Shown in pieces: positions 1 to 8,644 of a stretch of 64,000 bases of DNA. Position numbers and translations under genes: made by a program. Within the stretch, counting starts at the first letter, position 1. Each line of letters starts with the position of its first letter. A model generated the notes under the pieces. It did no database searches. It was not told where the DNA came from and saw only the letters and a list, made by a program, of their open reading frames with translations. This DNA comes from Bacteroidota bacterium (GTDB taxonomy: Bacteria; Bacteroidota; Ignavibacteria; Kapaibacteriales; HRBIN21), in contig JAUQPL010000001.1 in NCBI GenBank assembly GCA_030550395.1, positions 131,795-195,794 of the forward strand. The letters run 5' to 3'.

Positions 1-1
1 G

Positions 2-67
2 CACGAGAAGGAAGCAAAACACGTCAAGAAGCACAAGAAGGAAGCTGAGGAGGTGAAGAAACCGTAA
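2..67 (+). CDS. C-terminal tail of a Lys/Glu/His-rich protein (5' end outside window)
   Basis: Only the last 21 codons are visible, reading in frame to a TAA at 65-67. The tail is almost entirely Lys, Glu, His, Ala and Val, with the pattern HxKEA / KKHKKEAEE, so it is highly charged and probably disordered or helical. Such tails occur on DNA- or RNA-binding proteins, but nothing in the visible part identifies a family. A strong intrinsic terminator follows 23 bases after the stop, which supports this being the genuine end of a transcription unit. Confidence 0.55.
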   Translation, partial: HEKEAKHVKKHKKEAEEVKKP

Positions 68-90
68 TCCCACCGGATGGAAGAGAGTGT

Positions 91-126
91 GGGCACCGGA
101 GGAACTCTCCGGTGCCCATCTTTTTT
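91..126 (+). terminator. Rho-independent terminator
   Basis: A perfect 11-bp stem (91-101 paired with 107-117, GGGCACCGGAG / CTCCGGTGCCC) with a 5-base loop is followed by ATC and a run of six T. It sits between the stop of the Lys-rich gene and the start of the cystathionine beta-synthase gene, so it ends the upstream transcript. Confidence 0.9.
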
Positions 127-188
127 CTCCATCCTTGCAGGGGGCAAAGTACCTATATTCGTGGTGGTGCAAGCAGCGTGGGAATGCC

Positions 189-1550
189 ATGCGCTACTAC
201 GACTCTATTCTGCAGCTCATTGGAAAGACACCGTTGATCAAGTTACAGCGTGTAACAGCAGGGATTTCCGCTACTATCTTGGTCAAATTAGAGAGCCGCA
301 ATCCTGGTGGCTCAGTGAAGGACCGGATTGGTATTGCCATGATTGAAGCAGCTGAACGGGAAGGGATCCTTCGCCCTGGTATGCTCATTGTAGAACCGAC
401 CAGTGGAAATACAGGCATTGGGTTAGCTCTGGCTGCCCGCCTCAAGGGCTATCAATGCCTGTTTGTCATGACCGATAAGGCCTCACAAGAGCGAATCCGC
501 TATCTGCGAGCTCTTGGCGCTGATGTGCTGATTGTCCCATCGGCTGTCGGCCCGAGCTCGCCGGACTACTACGTCAACGTGGCTCGGAGATTAGCAGAGG
601 AGCTACCCAACGCTGTCATGCTCAATCAATACGATAACCCCGCTAATCCTGCCATTCACGAGCAAACGACCGGACCCGAGATTTGGGAGGATACGGAAGG
701 ACGTGTCACTCACTTCGTCGCCGGTGTTGGCACCGGAGGGACCCTCACGGGGGTTGCCCGCTTTTTGAAGCGAATGAATCCCGCCATCCGGATTGTCGCA
801 GCCGATCCCGTCGGCTCCGTTATCAAAGGCTATAAAGAAACCGGTCGGGTTGGGCAAGCCCTTCCCTACTTGGTGGAAGGCATTGGGCAGGAGCGGATTC
901 CCGCAAACCTGGATATTAACCTCGTTGACGAAGTCATCAGCATCAGCGATCGGGAGTCCTTCTTGATGGCACGGCGTCTGGCGCGGGAGGAGGGTATTTT
1001 CTGTGGTGGCTCCTCTGGAACGAACGTAGCAGCGGCACTGCATGTTGCTCGCCTTTTGCCTCCGGAGGCAGTCGTGGTGACTCTCATCTGTGATACAGGC
1101 GAGCGCTATCTCAGCAAACACCATTCCGAAGAGTGGCTGCGTCAGCATCATCTGTTGGATATTGGGGACTTCTCCCTCAAGACTATACTGGAGAGCAAGC
1201 TCACTCGTGGACGCGCACCGGCTATTGTTTCTATCCCGCCTACGGCTGCTGTCCACGAGGCATTGCAGCAGATGAGTACATACGAGTTTTCTCAGCTGCC
1301 GGTCCTTGAGGACCGTAAGGTCATTGGCACTGTCCGGGAAGGTCGCCTCCTAAAGGCGCTATTGGATGATCCAACGGCCACTCATAAACCTGTTGCGGAA
1401 TTTCTGGATTCCCCCATGCCCATTGTGGATGCGCACACGTCTATTCAGGAAGGTATTGACATTTTGCGGGAGCATCCCGCTATCGTGCTGGTGGAATTCG
1501 GGCGTCCTATTGGTGTTATCACCCGCCACGATGTCCTGGAGTATCTCTAA
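189..1550 (+). CDS. cbs: cystathionine beta-synthase (PLP enzyme with C-terminal CBS-domain pair)
   Basis: This 453-residue protein is a fold-type II PLP enzyme that should condense serine (or O-acetylserine) with homocysteine or sulfide in transsulfuration. The PLP lysine lies in NPGGSVKDR (Lys44), followed by PTSGNTGIG and the phosphate-binding GTGGTLTG. After about residue 330 come two CBS motifs, the regulatory module that binds adenosyl ligands in other members and that simple cysteine synthases lack. That length and domain order fit cystathionine beta-synthase rather than CysK, though substrate choice cannot be read from sequence. The frame is open upstream to 87, but that would run through the terminator hairpin; the ATG at 189 matches the usual N-terminus. 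A TATATTCG element at 154-161 resembles the promoter motif seen elsewhere in the window. Confidence 0.85.
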   Translation: MRYYDSILQLIGKTPLIKLQRVTAGISATILVKLESRNPGGSVKDRIGIAMIEAAEREGILRPGMLIVEPTSGNTGIGLALAARLKGYQCLFVMTDKASQERIRYLRALGADVLIVPSAVGPSSPDYYVNVARRLAEELPNAVMLNQYDNPANPAIHEQTTGPEIWEDTEGRVTHFVAGVGTGGTLTGVARFLKRMNPAIRIVAADPVGSVIKGYKETGRVGQALPYLVEGIGQERIPANLDINLVDEVISISDRESFLMARRLAREEGIFCGGSSGTNVAAALHVARLLPPEAVVVTLICDTGERYLSKHHSEEWLRQHHLLDIGDFSLKTILESKLTRGRAPAIVSIPPTAAVHEALQQMSTYEFSQLPVLEDRKVIGTVREGRLLKALLDDPTATHKPVAEFLDSPMPIVDAHTSIQEGIDILREHPAIVLVEFGRPIGVITRHDVLEYL

Positions 1551-1577
1551 CATCACCACAGGGCCAGGGGGTACGCC

Positions 1578-1585
1578 TAATTTTG
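1578..1585 (+). promoter_or_regulatory. TAnnTTTG promoter -7 element upstream of the SDR gene
   Basis: TAATTTTG, an exact match to the Bacteroidota -7 consensus TAnnTTTG, lies 28 bases before the ATG at 1614. No convincing -33 element is visible. Confidence 0.5.
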
Positions 1586-1613
1586 TACTGACACTACTTG
1601 CACTAGGGCGAGC

Positions 1614-2600
1614 ATGAAGGCATTGGTGACAGGAGCCACTGGCTTCATCGGGAGTCACCTTGTGGATGCTCTTTTAGAGCGTGGTATAGAGGTTCGCTGT
1701 ATCGTGCGGCGGCAAAGCAACCGAAGGTGGCTTGCAGGGAAGCCGATTGAGCTGGTAGAGGCTTCCCTGACGGAACCGGCTTCCTTGCCGGCGGCTGTTA
1801 AAGGCGTGGATGTTATCTACCATGTGGCAGGACTCATCGCTGCCCGGAGCATGGCGGAGTTCATGCGTGGGAATCGGGATGCGACGATGAACCTGCTACA
1901 GGCAGCGCTCCGATATGCTCCCAATCTCCAGCGCTTTCTGTTCCTCAGTAGCTTGGCGGCTGTGGGACCTGCCCCTTCTCTGAGTGAGCCGGTAACAGAG
2001 GAGACTCCCTACCACCCTTTGACGGCTTATGGCAAGAGCAAACGGGCAGCCGAGGAAGCTGTGCTAGCTGTGGCCGAGCAACTACCGGTCACGATCGTGC
2101 GCCCTCCAGCCGTATATGGACCTCGGGATGCTGCAACACTGCCCTTTTTCCGGAGTGTTCGGCTGGGGATTGCTCCGCTTATTGGGTTTCGGGACAAGTA
2201 CCTGAGCTTAATCCATGTTCGTGACCTGGTGCGTGGCATTCTGTTGGCAGCGGAGGCACAACGTGCCATTGGGCGCGTGTACTTCATCAGCTCTGAGGAG
2301 TACTACACTTGGGAACAGTTGGCAGAGGTGGCGCGCATCGCTGTTGGTCGGCGTCGGGTCTGGCGCCTTCGAATTCCCCATGGCATTGTCATGGGCATTG
2401 CCAGCATTGCAGAAGTGGCGGGCTGGTTTACTCGGCGTCCTCCTGTGTTCGACTTTGAGAAAGGGCGTGATATCGTGCAATCCTATTGGATCTGCTCTCC
2501 CGAGCGTGCCCGTAAGGAGCTGGGCTATCGCCAAACGGTAGGACTTGTGGAAGGTATGAGGGAGACCGTGGCATGGTATCGGGAGCATGGGTGGCTGTAG
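1614..2600 (+). CDS. NAD(P)-dependent epimerase/reductase (extended SDR)
   Basis: This 328-residue protein begins with a Rossmann dinucleotide-binding motif, TGATGFIGSHL, within the first 20 residues. It carries the short-chain dehydrogenase YxxxK active-site pair in YGKSK at about residue 142, preceded by the catalytic serine region LSSLAAVG. It belongs to the extended SDR group that includes dihydroflavonol-4-reductase-like and HpnA-like enzymes acting on nucleotide sugars or isoprenoid/steroid-type substrates; the substrate cannot be named. The start is supported by the glycine motif at the usual distance from Met1. Only 3 bases separate it from the next gene, so the two are probably co-transcribed. 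Confidence 0.85.
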   Translation: MKALVTGATGFIGSHLVDALLERGIEVRCIVRRQSNRRWLAGKPIELVEASLTEPASLPAAVKGVDVIYHVAGLIAARSMAEFMRGNRDATMNLLQAALRYAPNLQRFLFLSSLAAVGPAPSLSEPVTEETPYHPLTAYGKSKRAAEEAVLAVAEQLPVTIVRPPAVYGPRDAATLPFFRSVRLGIAPLIGFRDKYLSLIHVRDLVRGILLAAEAQRAIGRVYFISSEEYYTWEQLAEVARIAVGRRRVWRLRIPHGIVMGIASIAEVAGWFTRRPPVFDFEKGRDIVQSYWICSPERARKELGYRQTVGLVEGMRETVAWYREHGWL

Positions 2601-2603
2601 GCA

Positions 2604-5105
2604 ATGCTGGGACGGACTCTGTTTGCGCTGTCTCTGACAGTTATTCTTGCTGTGCTCCTGTTGGGTGTTGGTGGATGGCTCAGCATACGTCGCTCCTTGC
2701 CTCCGGAGTTTGAGTTTCATCGGGCCGCTGTCAGGGATACGGTCACTGTTTGGCGTGATTCCTTTGCTATTCCGACAATTCTTGCCTCAAACTCCCTTGA
2801 TGCTTTTTTTGCCTTAGGATACCTCCACGCTCAAGACCGGCTCTGGCAGATGGATCTTGCCCGTCGGATTGCGGCCGGACGCGTGGCGGAGATTCTTGGC
2901 AAGGAAGCCTTGCCGTTAGATTTGCTTATGCGGGCTTTGGACTTGCAGTCGATGGCACGTCGCCTCTGGGATAGCTTACATCCCCTGTCGCGGAGGATCC
3001 TACAGCGCTATGCTGAAGGAGTGAATTTCTGGTTACGTCATCATCGGGGAAATCTGCCCCCGGAGTTCCTGTTGCTGGGCTATACACCCGAGGATTGGGA
3101 TGAGCTCCATTCGTTGTCCATTGCGCGCCTGATGGCTTTTGACCTAGCCTTCTGTTTCTGGAGTGACATTGCAATGGGGGCACTAGCTGAGGAACTGGGC
3201 GAGCGTGCTCGGGAGCTTTTGCCGGGTTATCCCCCTTCAGCCCCCACGGTCGTGGACGAGCTGTTCTCGGTCCCCTCCCCTATCCCTCCGGACACAGGGC
3301 TGATCTCAAAGGAGTTGAATGTTCCTCCAATACCACCGGGATTCCGCGCATGGGCGTTGGCGGCGATAAGCCCTCTCCGTTCCTTCCTTGGACGGACATC
3401 GGGACAGGGGAGCAATGCATGGGCGGTGCGAACAGCTACGGGAGCTGTGTTGGCAAATGATCCTCATCTGCTGCTGGGACTTCCGGCTCGGTGGTACCCG
3501 GTCTCCATTGTTTCACCAGAGTATGAAGTAGCAGGGCTCACTCTGCCGGGGCTTCCGCTGGCTATCATTGGTCGGAATCGGTTTGTAGCCTGGGGGGTTA
3601 CCAACTTAATGGCAGACGAATCGGATTTCTTCATTGAGCGAATTGACAGTCTCAACCCGCTGCGGTATTGGGATGGCGTCCAATGGCGCCGCTTTCAGCG
3701 TTGGAGGGATACCATCCGCATCCGTGGGAGTCCCTCTGTGGTGGTTGAATTTCTCCGCTCCCGTAATGGTCCGGTAATCTCGGCGTATCATCTCTTTGCT
3801 GCTCCACGGTTTCTCTTCCGCCATTCTGTGGTGGATACAGCAGCACATCCGTTCCTGCGTCGCTATCGGCTGAGTTACCGGTGGGCGGCGGCAGAACGTT
3901 GCAGCGATGAGGTTTTAGCAGCATATCGGTTTGGACGTGCTCGTTCCTGGGAGCAATTCCATCAGGCGCTCCAGACATGGGGCGCTCCAACTCTCTGCTT
4001 TGTCTATGCTGACTACCGAGGAACCGTTGCAGTCCAAGCGGCAGGATACCTCCCACGGCGGGACACAACGTTGCCGGAAAGCGTGTGGGCATTTCCCCTG
4101 CCTGGATGGGAGCCTCGTTACCAGTGGGCAGGGGTGTTGTCGGCGGGGGAGCTCCCTAGGCTGCTCAATCCTCGACACGGATTTGTCGTCAGTGCGAATC
4201 AGAAATTTTCTCGCAATCTCACACTACCGCTGTCCTACATCTGGGAACCCCCTTCTCGGGCAGAGCGCTTGACAGAGCTATTGCTCCAGCGAGGGCTCTC
4301 ATACACCCTATCGGATGCCGAACGCATGCAGTCAGACGTGCTCTCTCCCTACGCCCGGCGGATGATGAGCGTTTTGATGCCTCTCTTGGATCGCTTTCCG
4401 CATCGGAGCCCGTCAGAGCAGCGCGCTTTGCAGCACTTGCGTAACTGGAATGCCGTCTTTGACCGCCAATCTGTAGGTGCTACACTCTATTCAGTCTTGC
4501 TCCAACGCCTATTAGCCAATAGCTTCGGCGTGCATCTTTCCGAGAGAGCATTGCGGGAGTACCTTTTCCTCAGTAACCTTGCCCTGCGTCGTTTGGCGGA
4601 ACTCGTTCATGAACCTAACTCCCCATGGTTTGATAACCCCCGAACGCCAGAGAGAGAGAGCTTGACGGAGGTCCTTCACCGAAGCTTGCGGGAGGCTCTG
4701 GATACTTTGCGTCAGCGCTTTGGCGAAGCGCCGGAACAGTGGCACTACGCAAGGCTACACACGCTGCGGCTTGAGCATCCATTGGGATTGCATCCACTGC
4801 TGCGTCCTCTTTTCTGCCGCGGACCCTATCCTTCTGCTGGGGCTCCGACGACAGTCAATACCGGCGAATGGCATTTGTGGAGACCGTTTGAGCAAGCTTT
4901 GGGAGCCTCCGCTCGTTTTGCTGCAGATGTTGGAGACACAAAGTGGTCTGTTGTGCTTCCCGGAGGGATTTCGGGCAATTTCCTAAGCCCTCACTATGGG
5001 GACCAAGTTCCTCTATGGCTCTATGGCGGAGCAATCCGTCGCTCTATGGGGATTCCTCCGACTGGGCGACGAAGCCTTGTCTTTGCACCAGGGGCTGTGC
5101 ATTAG
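2604..5105 (+). CDS. penicillin acylase family protein (Ntn hydrolase), membrane-anchored
   Basis: The 833-residue protein opens with an uncleaved-looking hydrophobic segment (about residues 5-25), which would place it in the periplasm. The penicillin-acylase pattern is complete: an alpha-subunit region, a linker of about 50 residues, then GSNAWAV, where Ser270 would become the N-terminal nucleophile of the beta subunit after autocleavage. NDPHLLLGLP further on is also typical of the family. Known members hydrolyse amides such as beta-lactams, acyl-homoserine lactones or cyclic amides; substrate here is unknown. It follows the SDR gene with 3 bases between and may share a transcript with it. 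Confidence 0.88.
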   Translation: MLGRTLFALSLTVILAVLLLGVGGWLSIRRSLPPEFEFHRAAVRDTVTVWRDSFAIPTILASNSLDAFFALGYLHAQDRLWQMDLARRIAAGRVAEILGKEALPLDLLMRALDLQSMARRLWDSLHPLSRRILQRYAEGVNFWLRHHRGNLPPEFLLLGYTPEDWDELHSLSIARLMAFDLAFCFWSDIAMGALAEELGERARELLPGYPPSAPTVVDELFSVPSPIPPDTGLISKELNVPPIPPGFRAWALAAISPLRSFLGRTSGQGSNAWAVRTATGAVLANDPHLLLGLPARWYPVSIVSPEYEVAGLTLPGLPLAIIGRNRFVAWGVTNLMADESDFFIERIDSLNPLRYWDGVQWRRFQRWRDTIRIRGSPSVVVEFLRSRNGPVISAYHLFAAPRFLFRHSVVDTAAHPFLRRYRLSYRWAAAERCSDEVLAAYRFGRARSWEQFHQALQTWGAPTLCFVYADYRGTVAVQAAGYLPRRDTTLPESVWAFPLPGWEPRYQWAGVLSAGELPRLLNPRHGFVVSANQKFSRNLTLPLSYIWEPPSRAERLTELLLQRGLSYTLSDAERMQSDVLSPYARRMMSVLMPLLDRFPHRSPSEQRALQHLRNWNAVFDRQSVGATLYSVLLQRLLANSFGVHLSERALREYLFLSNLALRRLAELVHEPNSPWFDNPRTPERESLTEVLHRSLREALDTLRQRFGEAPEQWHYARLHTLRLEHPLGLHPLLRPLFCRGPYPSAGAPTTVNTGEWHLWRPFEQALGASARFAADVGDTKWSVVLPGGISGNFLSPHYGDQVPLWLYGGAIRRSMGIPPTGRRSLVFAPGAVH

Positions 5106-5116
5106 GGTGGAGTCTG

Positions 5117-5124
5117 TAGTTTTG
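5117..5124 (+). promoter_or_regulatory. TAnnTTTG promoter -7 element upstream of purF
   Basis: TAGTTTTG matches TAnnTTTG exactly and ends 30 bases before the GTG start of purF at 5154. Confidence 0.5.
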
Positions 5125-5153
5125 CAATGGTCTGACTACAGTGGTCTTGAGCT

Positions 5154-6644
5154 GTGGACGGAGAAGTCCGAGCAGCTTGTGCTGTTGTGGGGGTCTATAA
5201 TCACCCACAGGCAGCAACGATTGCTTACTACTGCTTGCATGCACTGCAGCATCGTGGACAAGAGGCCACTGGTATCGTATCATCATACTGGGATGAGCAG
5301 AAGCGGCGACGGCGCTTCGTTAGCTATAAAGGAGAAGGCTTGGTCTTGGAAGTGTTCACTCCCGAAGTCTTGCAGAATGTTCTGTGGGGGGATGCTGCTA
5401 TTGGGCACAACCGATACTCTACAACGGGGAGTCCTTCACCGGCCAACATTCAGCCTTTCCATATCACCTACCGCATGGGCAACATTGCGTTGGCACACAA
5501 CGGGAATCTGGTCACGACGCGTACACTCCGCCGCCGCTTACAGGAGGAAGGAGCCATTTTCCAAAGCACTACCGATAGTGAGCTCTTTCTGCACCTTATT
5601 GCCCGAAGCCGTCAGCCGACCCAGATAGAGCAAATCCGGGAAGCTCTTCGCCTGGCGCGCGGGGCTTACTCTCTGGTGATACTAACAGACACGGCTCTTT
5701 TGGCTGCCCGTGATCCCTGGGGTTTTCGTCCTCTGGTCGTTGGACGCCTCCCGATACACCATAACGGGCAGTACGCTTATGTAGTCGCCTCGGAAACATG
5801 CGCTTTTGATCTCATCGGCGCTGAATACATCCGGGATGTCCAGCGCAATGAGCTGCTTGTCATTGATGAAGAGGTTGTCCGAACCGGACAGCTAAAGAGC
5901 TACTCGATTGTGGACGATCCACCCCCGACAGCACGCCATTGCATCTTTGAGTTTATTTACTTCTCCCGCCCTGATAGTTTCATCTTCGGACACAGTGTGG
6001 ACAAAATTCGCCGTAAACTTGGCAAGAGCCTGGCTGAGGAAAGCCCCGTGGTGGCAGATTCCGCTGACGATCCCGTCATCGTCATTTCCGTCCCAGACAG
6101 CGGAAATACCGCAGCTATTGGATATGCCCATGTCAATGCTGCAGCGGGTATTCCCACGCGTTTTGACATTGGGCTGATCCGGAGCCATTACGTTGGACGC
6201 ACCTTTATTGCCCCTGAACAGAACCAACGCGAGCTTAAGGTCAAGACGAAATTCAACATCGTCCGAGGAGTTCTGCGTGGGAGGAAGGTAGTAGTTGTAG
6301 ACGATTCCATCGTACGGGGCACGACTTCCAAAGCCTTAGTTCAGCTTCTGCGCCAAGCTGAGCCGAAGGAGTTACATCTCCGTATAACCGCTCCACCAAT
6401 CCGCTATCCCTGTCGTTACGGTATGGATTTCCCCAGCGCCGACGAGCTTATTGCAAACCATTATACCACGGAGGAGGAAATCGGACAGGCCCTGGGCGTA
6501 GACTCACTCCACTACCTCTCCCTTGACAAGCTTATCCTCTCTGCCCCACACGACCCCGGGGTAGGATATTGCACGGCATGCTTTACTGGTGACTATCCCC
6601 TGCCGGCAGAATCTGAGCTACACAAGCAAGTGGCTGAAGAATAA
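5154..6644 (+). CDS. purF: amidophosphoribosyltransferase
   Basis: PurF transfers ammonia from glutamine to PRPP, the first committed step of purine synthesis. The 496-residue protein has the N-terminal Ntn glutaminase domain, with Cys9 in ACAVVGVY as the nucleophile exposed after removal of an eight-residue propeptide, followed by LQHRGQEA. The phosphoribosyltransferase PRPP loop is VVVVDDSIVRGTT at about residue 380, and CTACFTGDYP near the end is typical of bacterial PurF. The start is forced: a TGA in frame at 5148-5150 leaves the GTG at 5154 as the only suitable codon before Cys9. It stands alone, with no other purine gene in the window. Confidence 0.95.
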   Translation: MDGEVRAACAVVGVYNHPQAATIAYYCLHALQHRGQEATGIVSSYWDEQKRRRRFVSYKGEGLVLEVFTPEVLQNVLWGDAAIGHNRYSTTGSPSPANIQPFHITYRMGNIALAHNGNLVTTRTLRRRLQEEGAIFQSTTDSELFLHLIARSRQPTQIEQIREALRLARGAYSLVILTDTALLAARDPWGFRPLVVGRLPIHHNGQYAYVVASETCAFDLIGAEYIRDVQRNELLVIDEEVVRTGQLKSYSIVDDPPPTARHCIFEFIYFSRPDSFIFGHSVDKIRRKLGKSLAEESPVVADSADDPVIVISVPDSGNTAAIGYAHVNAAAGIPTRFDIGLIRSHYVGRTFIAPEQNQRELKVKTKFNIVRGVLRGRKVVVVDDSIVRGTTSKALVQLLRQAEPKELHLRITAPPIRYPCRYGMDFPSADELIANHYTTEEEIGQALGVDSLHYLSLDKLILSAPHDPGVGYCTACFTGDYPLPAESELHKQVAEE

Positions 6645-6683
6645 ATCCTTACGGACGTCTCCTCCAGTAAGGAGTAGAAGGCT

Positions 6684-6851
6684 CTATTCCAAGTTCTCTG
6701 GCGCGGCTAAGCCAGGGTGAGTGCCGACCGATTGAGCACGTAGCCCGTGTTTGCTCTCCAAGGATATGCTGAGGAGGATTTCACGATTCTTTACCTCTGG
6801 CTGAGAAAGCTGCTCTAGCAGCACAATCACAGGGACATCCATACGGCGCAT
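6684..6851 (-). CDS. putative small protein (55 aa) downstream of fliO
   Basis: Twelve bases after the fliO stop, an ATG at 6851 opens a 55-residue frame ending in TAG at 6684-6686. The predicted protein begins MRRMDVPVIVLLEQLSQPEV and is polar and weakly acidic, with no membrane segment and no motif I recognise. No Shine-Dalgarno sequence precedes it, and a second ATG lies at 6842. Its position directly behind fliO, on the same strand, is the main reason to list it. It could be chance open frame in the 219-base gap between the convergent fliO and purF genes. Confidence 0.3.
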   Translation of the reverse strand: MRRMDVPVIVLLEQLSQPEVKNREILLSISLESKHGLRAQSVGTHPGLAAPENLE

Positions 6852-6863
6852 CGGATGCGGAGG

Positions 6864-7202
6864 CTACGGCGATGAAGGAGAACGGCGGGACTGTAACAGG
6901 TGGATAACGGGATGAGAGGCAACCGCGGTCGGAACATGTGCCTCCCATTCGTCTACGGTATACTCGCGCAGCATGGTCACCGTATGTTCGGTCACGCCGA
7001 GTAAGAATACTTTCTCTCCGACCTGAACTGCGTATACCATAGCCTTGGGAGGAAGCGGTAGGCGAGCTACGATAGAAAACGGGATACTTCCTCTGCTCGC
7101 CCCACCTAAAGCCCATCGGCGGATCCCGTACGCTGCAATCACAAGCACGGTGAGGAATCCAAAGAGCAGGAGCAGCGTCCGGAGCAGAACCCAGCCCTCC
7201 AT
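6864..7202 (-). CDS. fliO: flagellar biosynthesis protein FliO-like
   Basis: A 112-residue protein with one N-terminal transmembrane helix (about residues 7-27) followed by a small soluble domain containing IVARLPLPPKAMVYAVQVGEKVFLLGVTE, the beta-rich pattern of FliO. FliO helps assemble the FliP-FliQ-FliR export gate of the flagellar type III apparatus. The assignment leans on position as well, since FliO is poorly conserved: it lies 3 bases after fliN in the usual FliM-FliN-FliO order. Unusually, fliP, fliQ and fliR do not follow; the operon ends here. Confidence 0.75.
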   Translation of the reverse strand: MEGWVLLRTLLLLFGFLTVLVIAAYGIRRWALGGASRGSIPFSIVARLPLPPKAMVYAVQVGEKVFLLGVTEHTVTMLREYTVDEWEAHVPTAVASHPVIHLLQSRRSPSSP

Positions 7203-7205
7203 ATC

Positions 7206-7616
7206 TTACCTCCGAAGTCCCTGTAGCCGTTCGGCAGGCTCTACCAGCGTTGTGATTCGTATACCGAAATGCTTGTCAATGACCACTACTTCTCCTTCGG
7301 CGATCTTCTTCCCATTGACCAGGACGTCGACTGGGTCAGTGATGAGCCGGTCAAACTCAATGACGGAGCCTCGTCCCAAGCGAAGAATGTCGCGGATGTA
7401 CATTGTCGTCCGACCCAATTCGACGGAGACTGGAAGTTGGATGCTGAAGAGCAGTTCCAGCTTAGGATCGTAGAGCAACTGTTGTGCCTCGGCTTCAGTG
7501 GGCTCGCTTCCACTGGAAGGCTGTGGCCCAGAAGATTCTTCTGGGAGCTCTACTCCTTGCGCCACTGTTGGTTCAAACTCTGTTTCTTGAGTTTGTGGAG
7601 CTTCTTGCTCGGCCAT
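7206..7616 (-). CDS. fliN: flagellar motor switch protein FliN
   Basis: A 136-residue protein with an acidic, Glu/Gln/Pro-rich N-terminal half and a C-terminal SpoA/FliN domain: LLFSIQLPVSVELGRTTM, then GSVIEFDRLITDPVDVLVNG and GEVVVIDKHFGIRIT. These are the signature stretches of FliN, a component of the cytoplasmic C-ring that sets motor direction. A GTG at 7625 is in frame, but the ATG at 7616 is preferred because the ribosome-binding site AAGGAG (7625-7630) lies eight bases before it and would overlap the GTG. Confidence 0.92.
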   Translation of the reverse strand: MAEQEAPQTQETEFEPTVAQGVELPEESSGPQPSSGSEPTEAEAQQLLYDPKLELLFSIQLPVSVELGRTTMYIRDILRLGRGSVIEFDRLITDPVDVLVNGKKIAEGEVVVIDKHFGIRITTLVEPAERLQGLRR

Positions 7617-7637
7617 TGCCGTCACTCCTTGCCTAAC

Positions 7638-8630
7638 TTAGCTGATTTCCTCCGGTTGTATCGTTCGGATAATCTGAACGGCTCGGCGTCCTGCAACACT
7701 TCCCGGACGGACCCACAGTTTGGGCTGTCCTTCTATGGACAGGGGGAGCAAATCGTTCAGCTGCGTGGACAAGCGCAACACATCTCCAACACGCAGATTC
7801 AGAAGTTCTGCTACCGTTAGCGTTGCTGTGCCTAGCTCTACAGAAATCTGAAGCGGGATCGTATGTAAGTGCTTTTGGATGGTCCAGGTATTGAGGCGCT
7901 GCTGCTCTGGATTGGTTGTGTGAGTAATCCGTTGACGCTCCAAGCGGAGTAGAACATCTTCCAAGGCAAAGGTAGGATAGCATAGACTCATCACGTACGA
8001 GTGAATACCAATTGTCACCTGCATGCTGATGACGGCAACGATCTCTGAGGCAGAAGCGATTTGGACGAAGTCGGGTTCTGTTTCCATTCGGAGGAGGCGA
8101 AACTGCATTACTGCCGTTGGGCTCCAGCTTTCCTCCAGAGCCCGTAGCATATGCTCAACAACTCCTTTGAGCACGGCTTGCTCGATGGGGGTAATTGAAC
8201 GTGCTTTCGGCGGCGGAGCCACTCCCTCACCACCAAGGAGACGTTCCACAATAACGAGGGCTAACTGCGGGCTTAACTCTAGGATGACCTGCCGTTGTGG
8301 CTCCTCTCCAAGCTCTACAATATAGAGACATCCCGGCCGCGGCAGCGAGAGCAAGTATTCTGAATAAAACAGCTGGTCAACAGAAGTCACGCTGATGGAG
8401 GCTAACGCTTGTAGTCTTGAGAGCAAATAGTAAGCAACTGTTTCTGCAAAGGACTCATGGATAGACTGCAGTGATCGGAGCTGAACTTTTGAGATGCGAT
8501 TGGGTCGTCGAAAATCGTACGGCAGAACTTGCTTCGGGGTTTCCCGAAGCAAACTGTCAACCTCTACTGTTCCACTAGAGATCCCAGACAAAAGGGCATC
8601 AATTTCCTGTTGACTTAACGGCTGCGGCAT
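7638..8630 (-). CDS. fliM: flagellar motor switch protein FliM
   Basis: The 330-residue protein begins with LSQQEIDALLSG, the FliM N-terminal motif that in other bacteria binds phosphorylated CheY. A CheC-like middle domain follows (LLGGEGVAPPPKARSITPIEQAVL, here the family's conserved GGxG and LTxIEqxV elements), and the C-terminal SpoA domain contains VELGTATLTVAELLNLRVGDVL. FliM links the MS-ring to FliN in the C-ring. It lies between fliL (14 bases) and fliN in an operon, as expected. The presence of a CheY-binding motif implies chemotactic control. Confidence 0.95.
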   Translation of the reverse strand: MPQPLSQQEIDALLSGISSGTVEVDSLLRETPKQVLPYDFRRPNRISKVQLRSLQSIHESFAETVAYYLLSRLQALASISVTSVDQLFYSEYLLSLPRPGCLYIVELGEEPQRQVILELSPQLALVIVERLLGGEGVAPPPKARSITPIEQAVLKGVVEHMLRALEESWSPTAVMQFRLLRMETEPDFVQIASASEIVAVISMQVTIGIHSYVMSLCYPTFALEDVLLRLERQRITHTTNPEQQRLNTWTIQKHLHTIPLQISVELGTATLTVAELLNLRVGDVLRLSTQLNDLLPLSIEGQPKLWVRPGSVAGRRAVQIIRTIQPEEIS

Positions 8631-8644
8631 CCCAGCAGACGGTC

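Noticed and set aside
6647-6672. Hairpin CCTTAC ... GTAAGG after purF as a terminator
   Set aside because: Only six base pairs with a 14-base loop and no following T-run; weak compared with the two clear terminators in the window.
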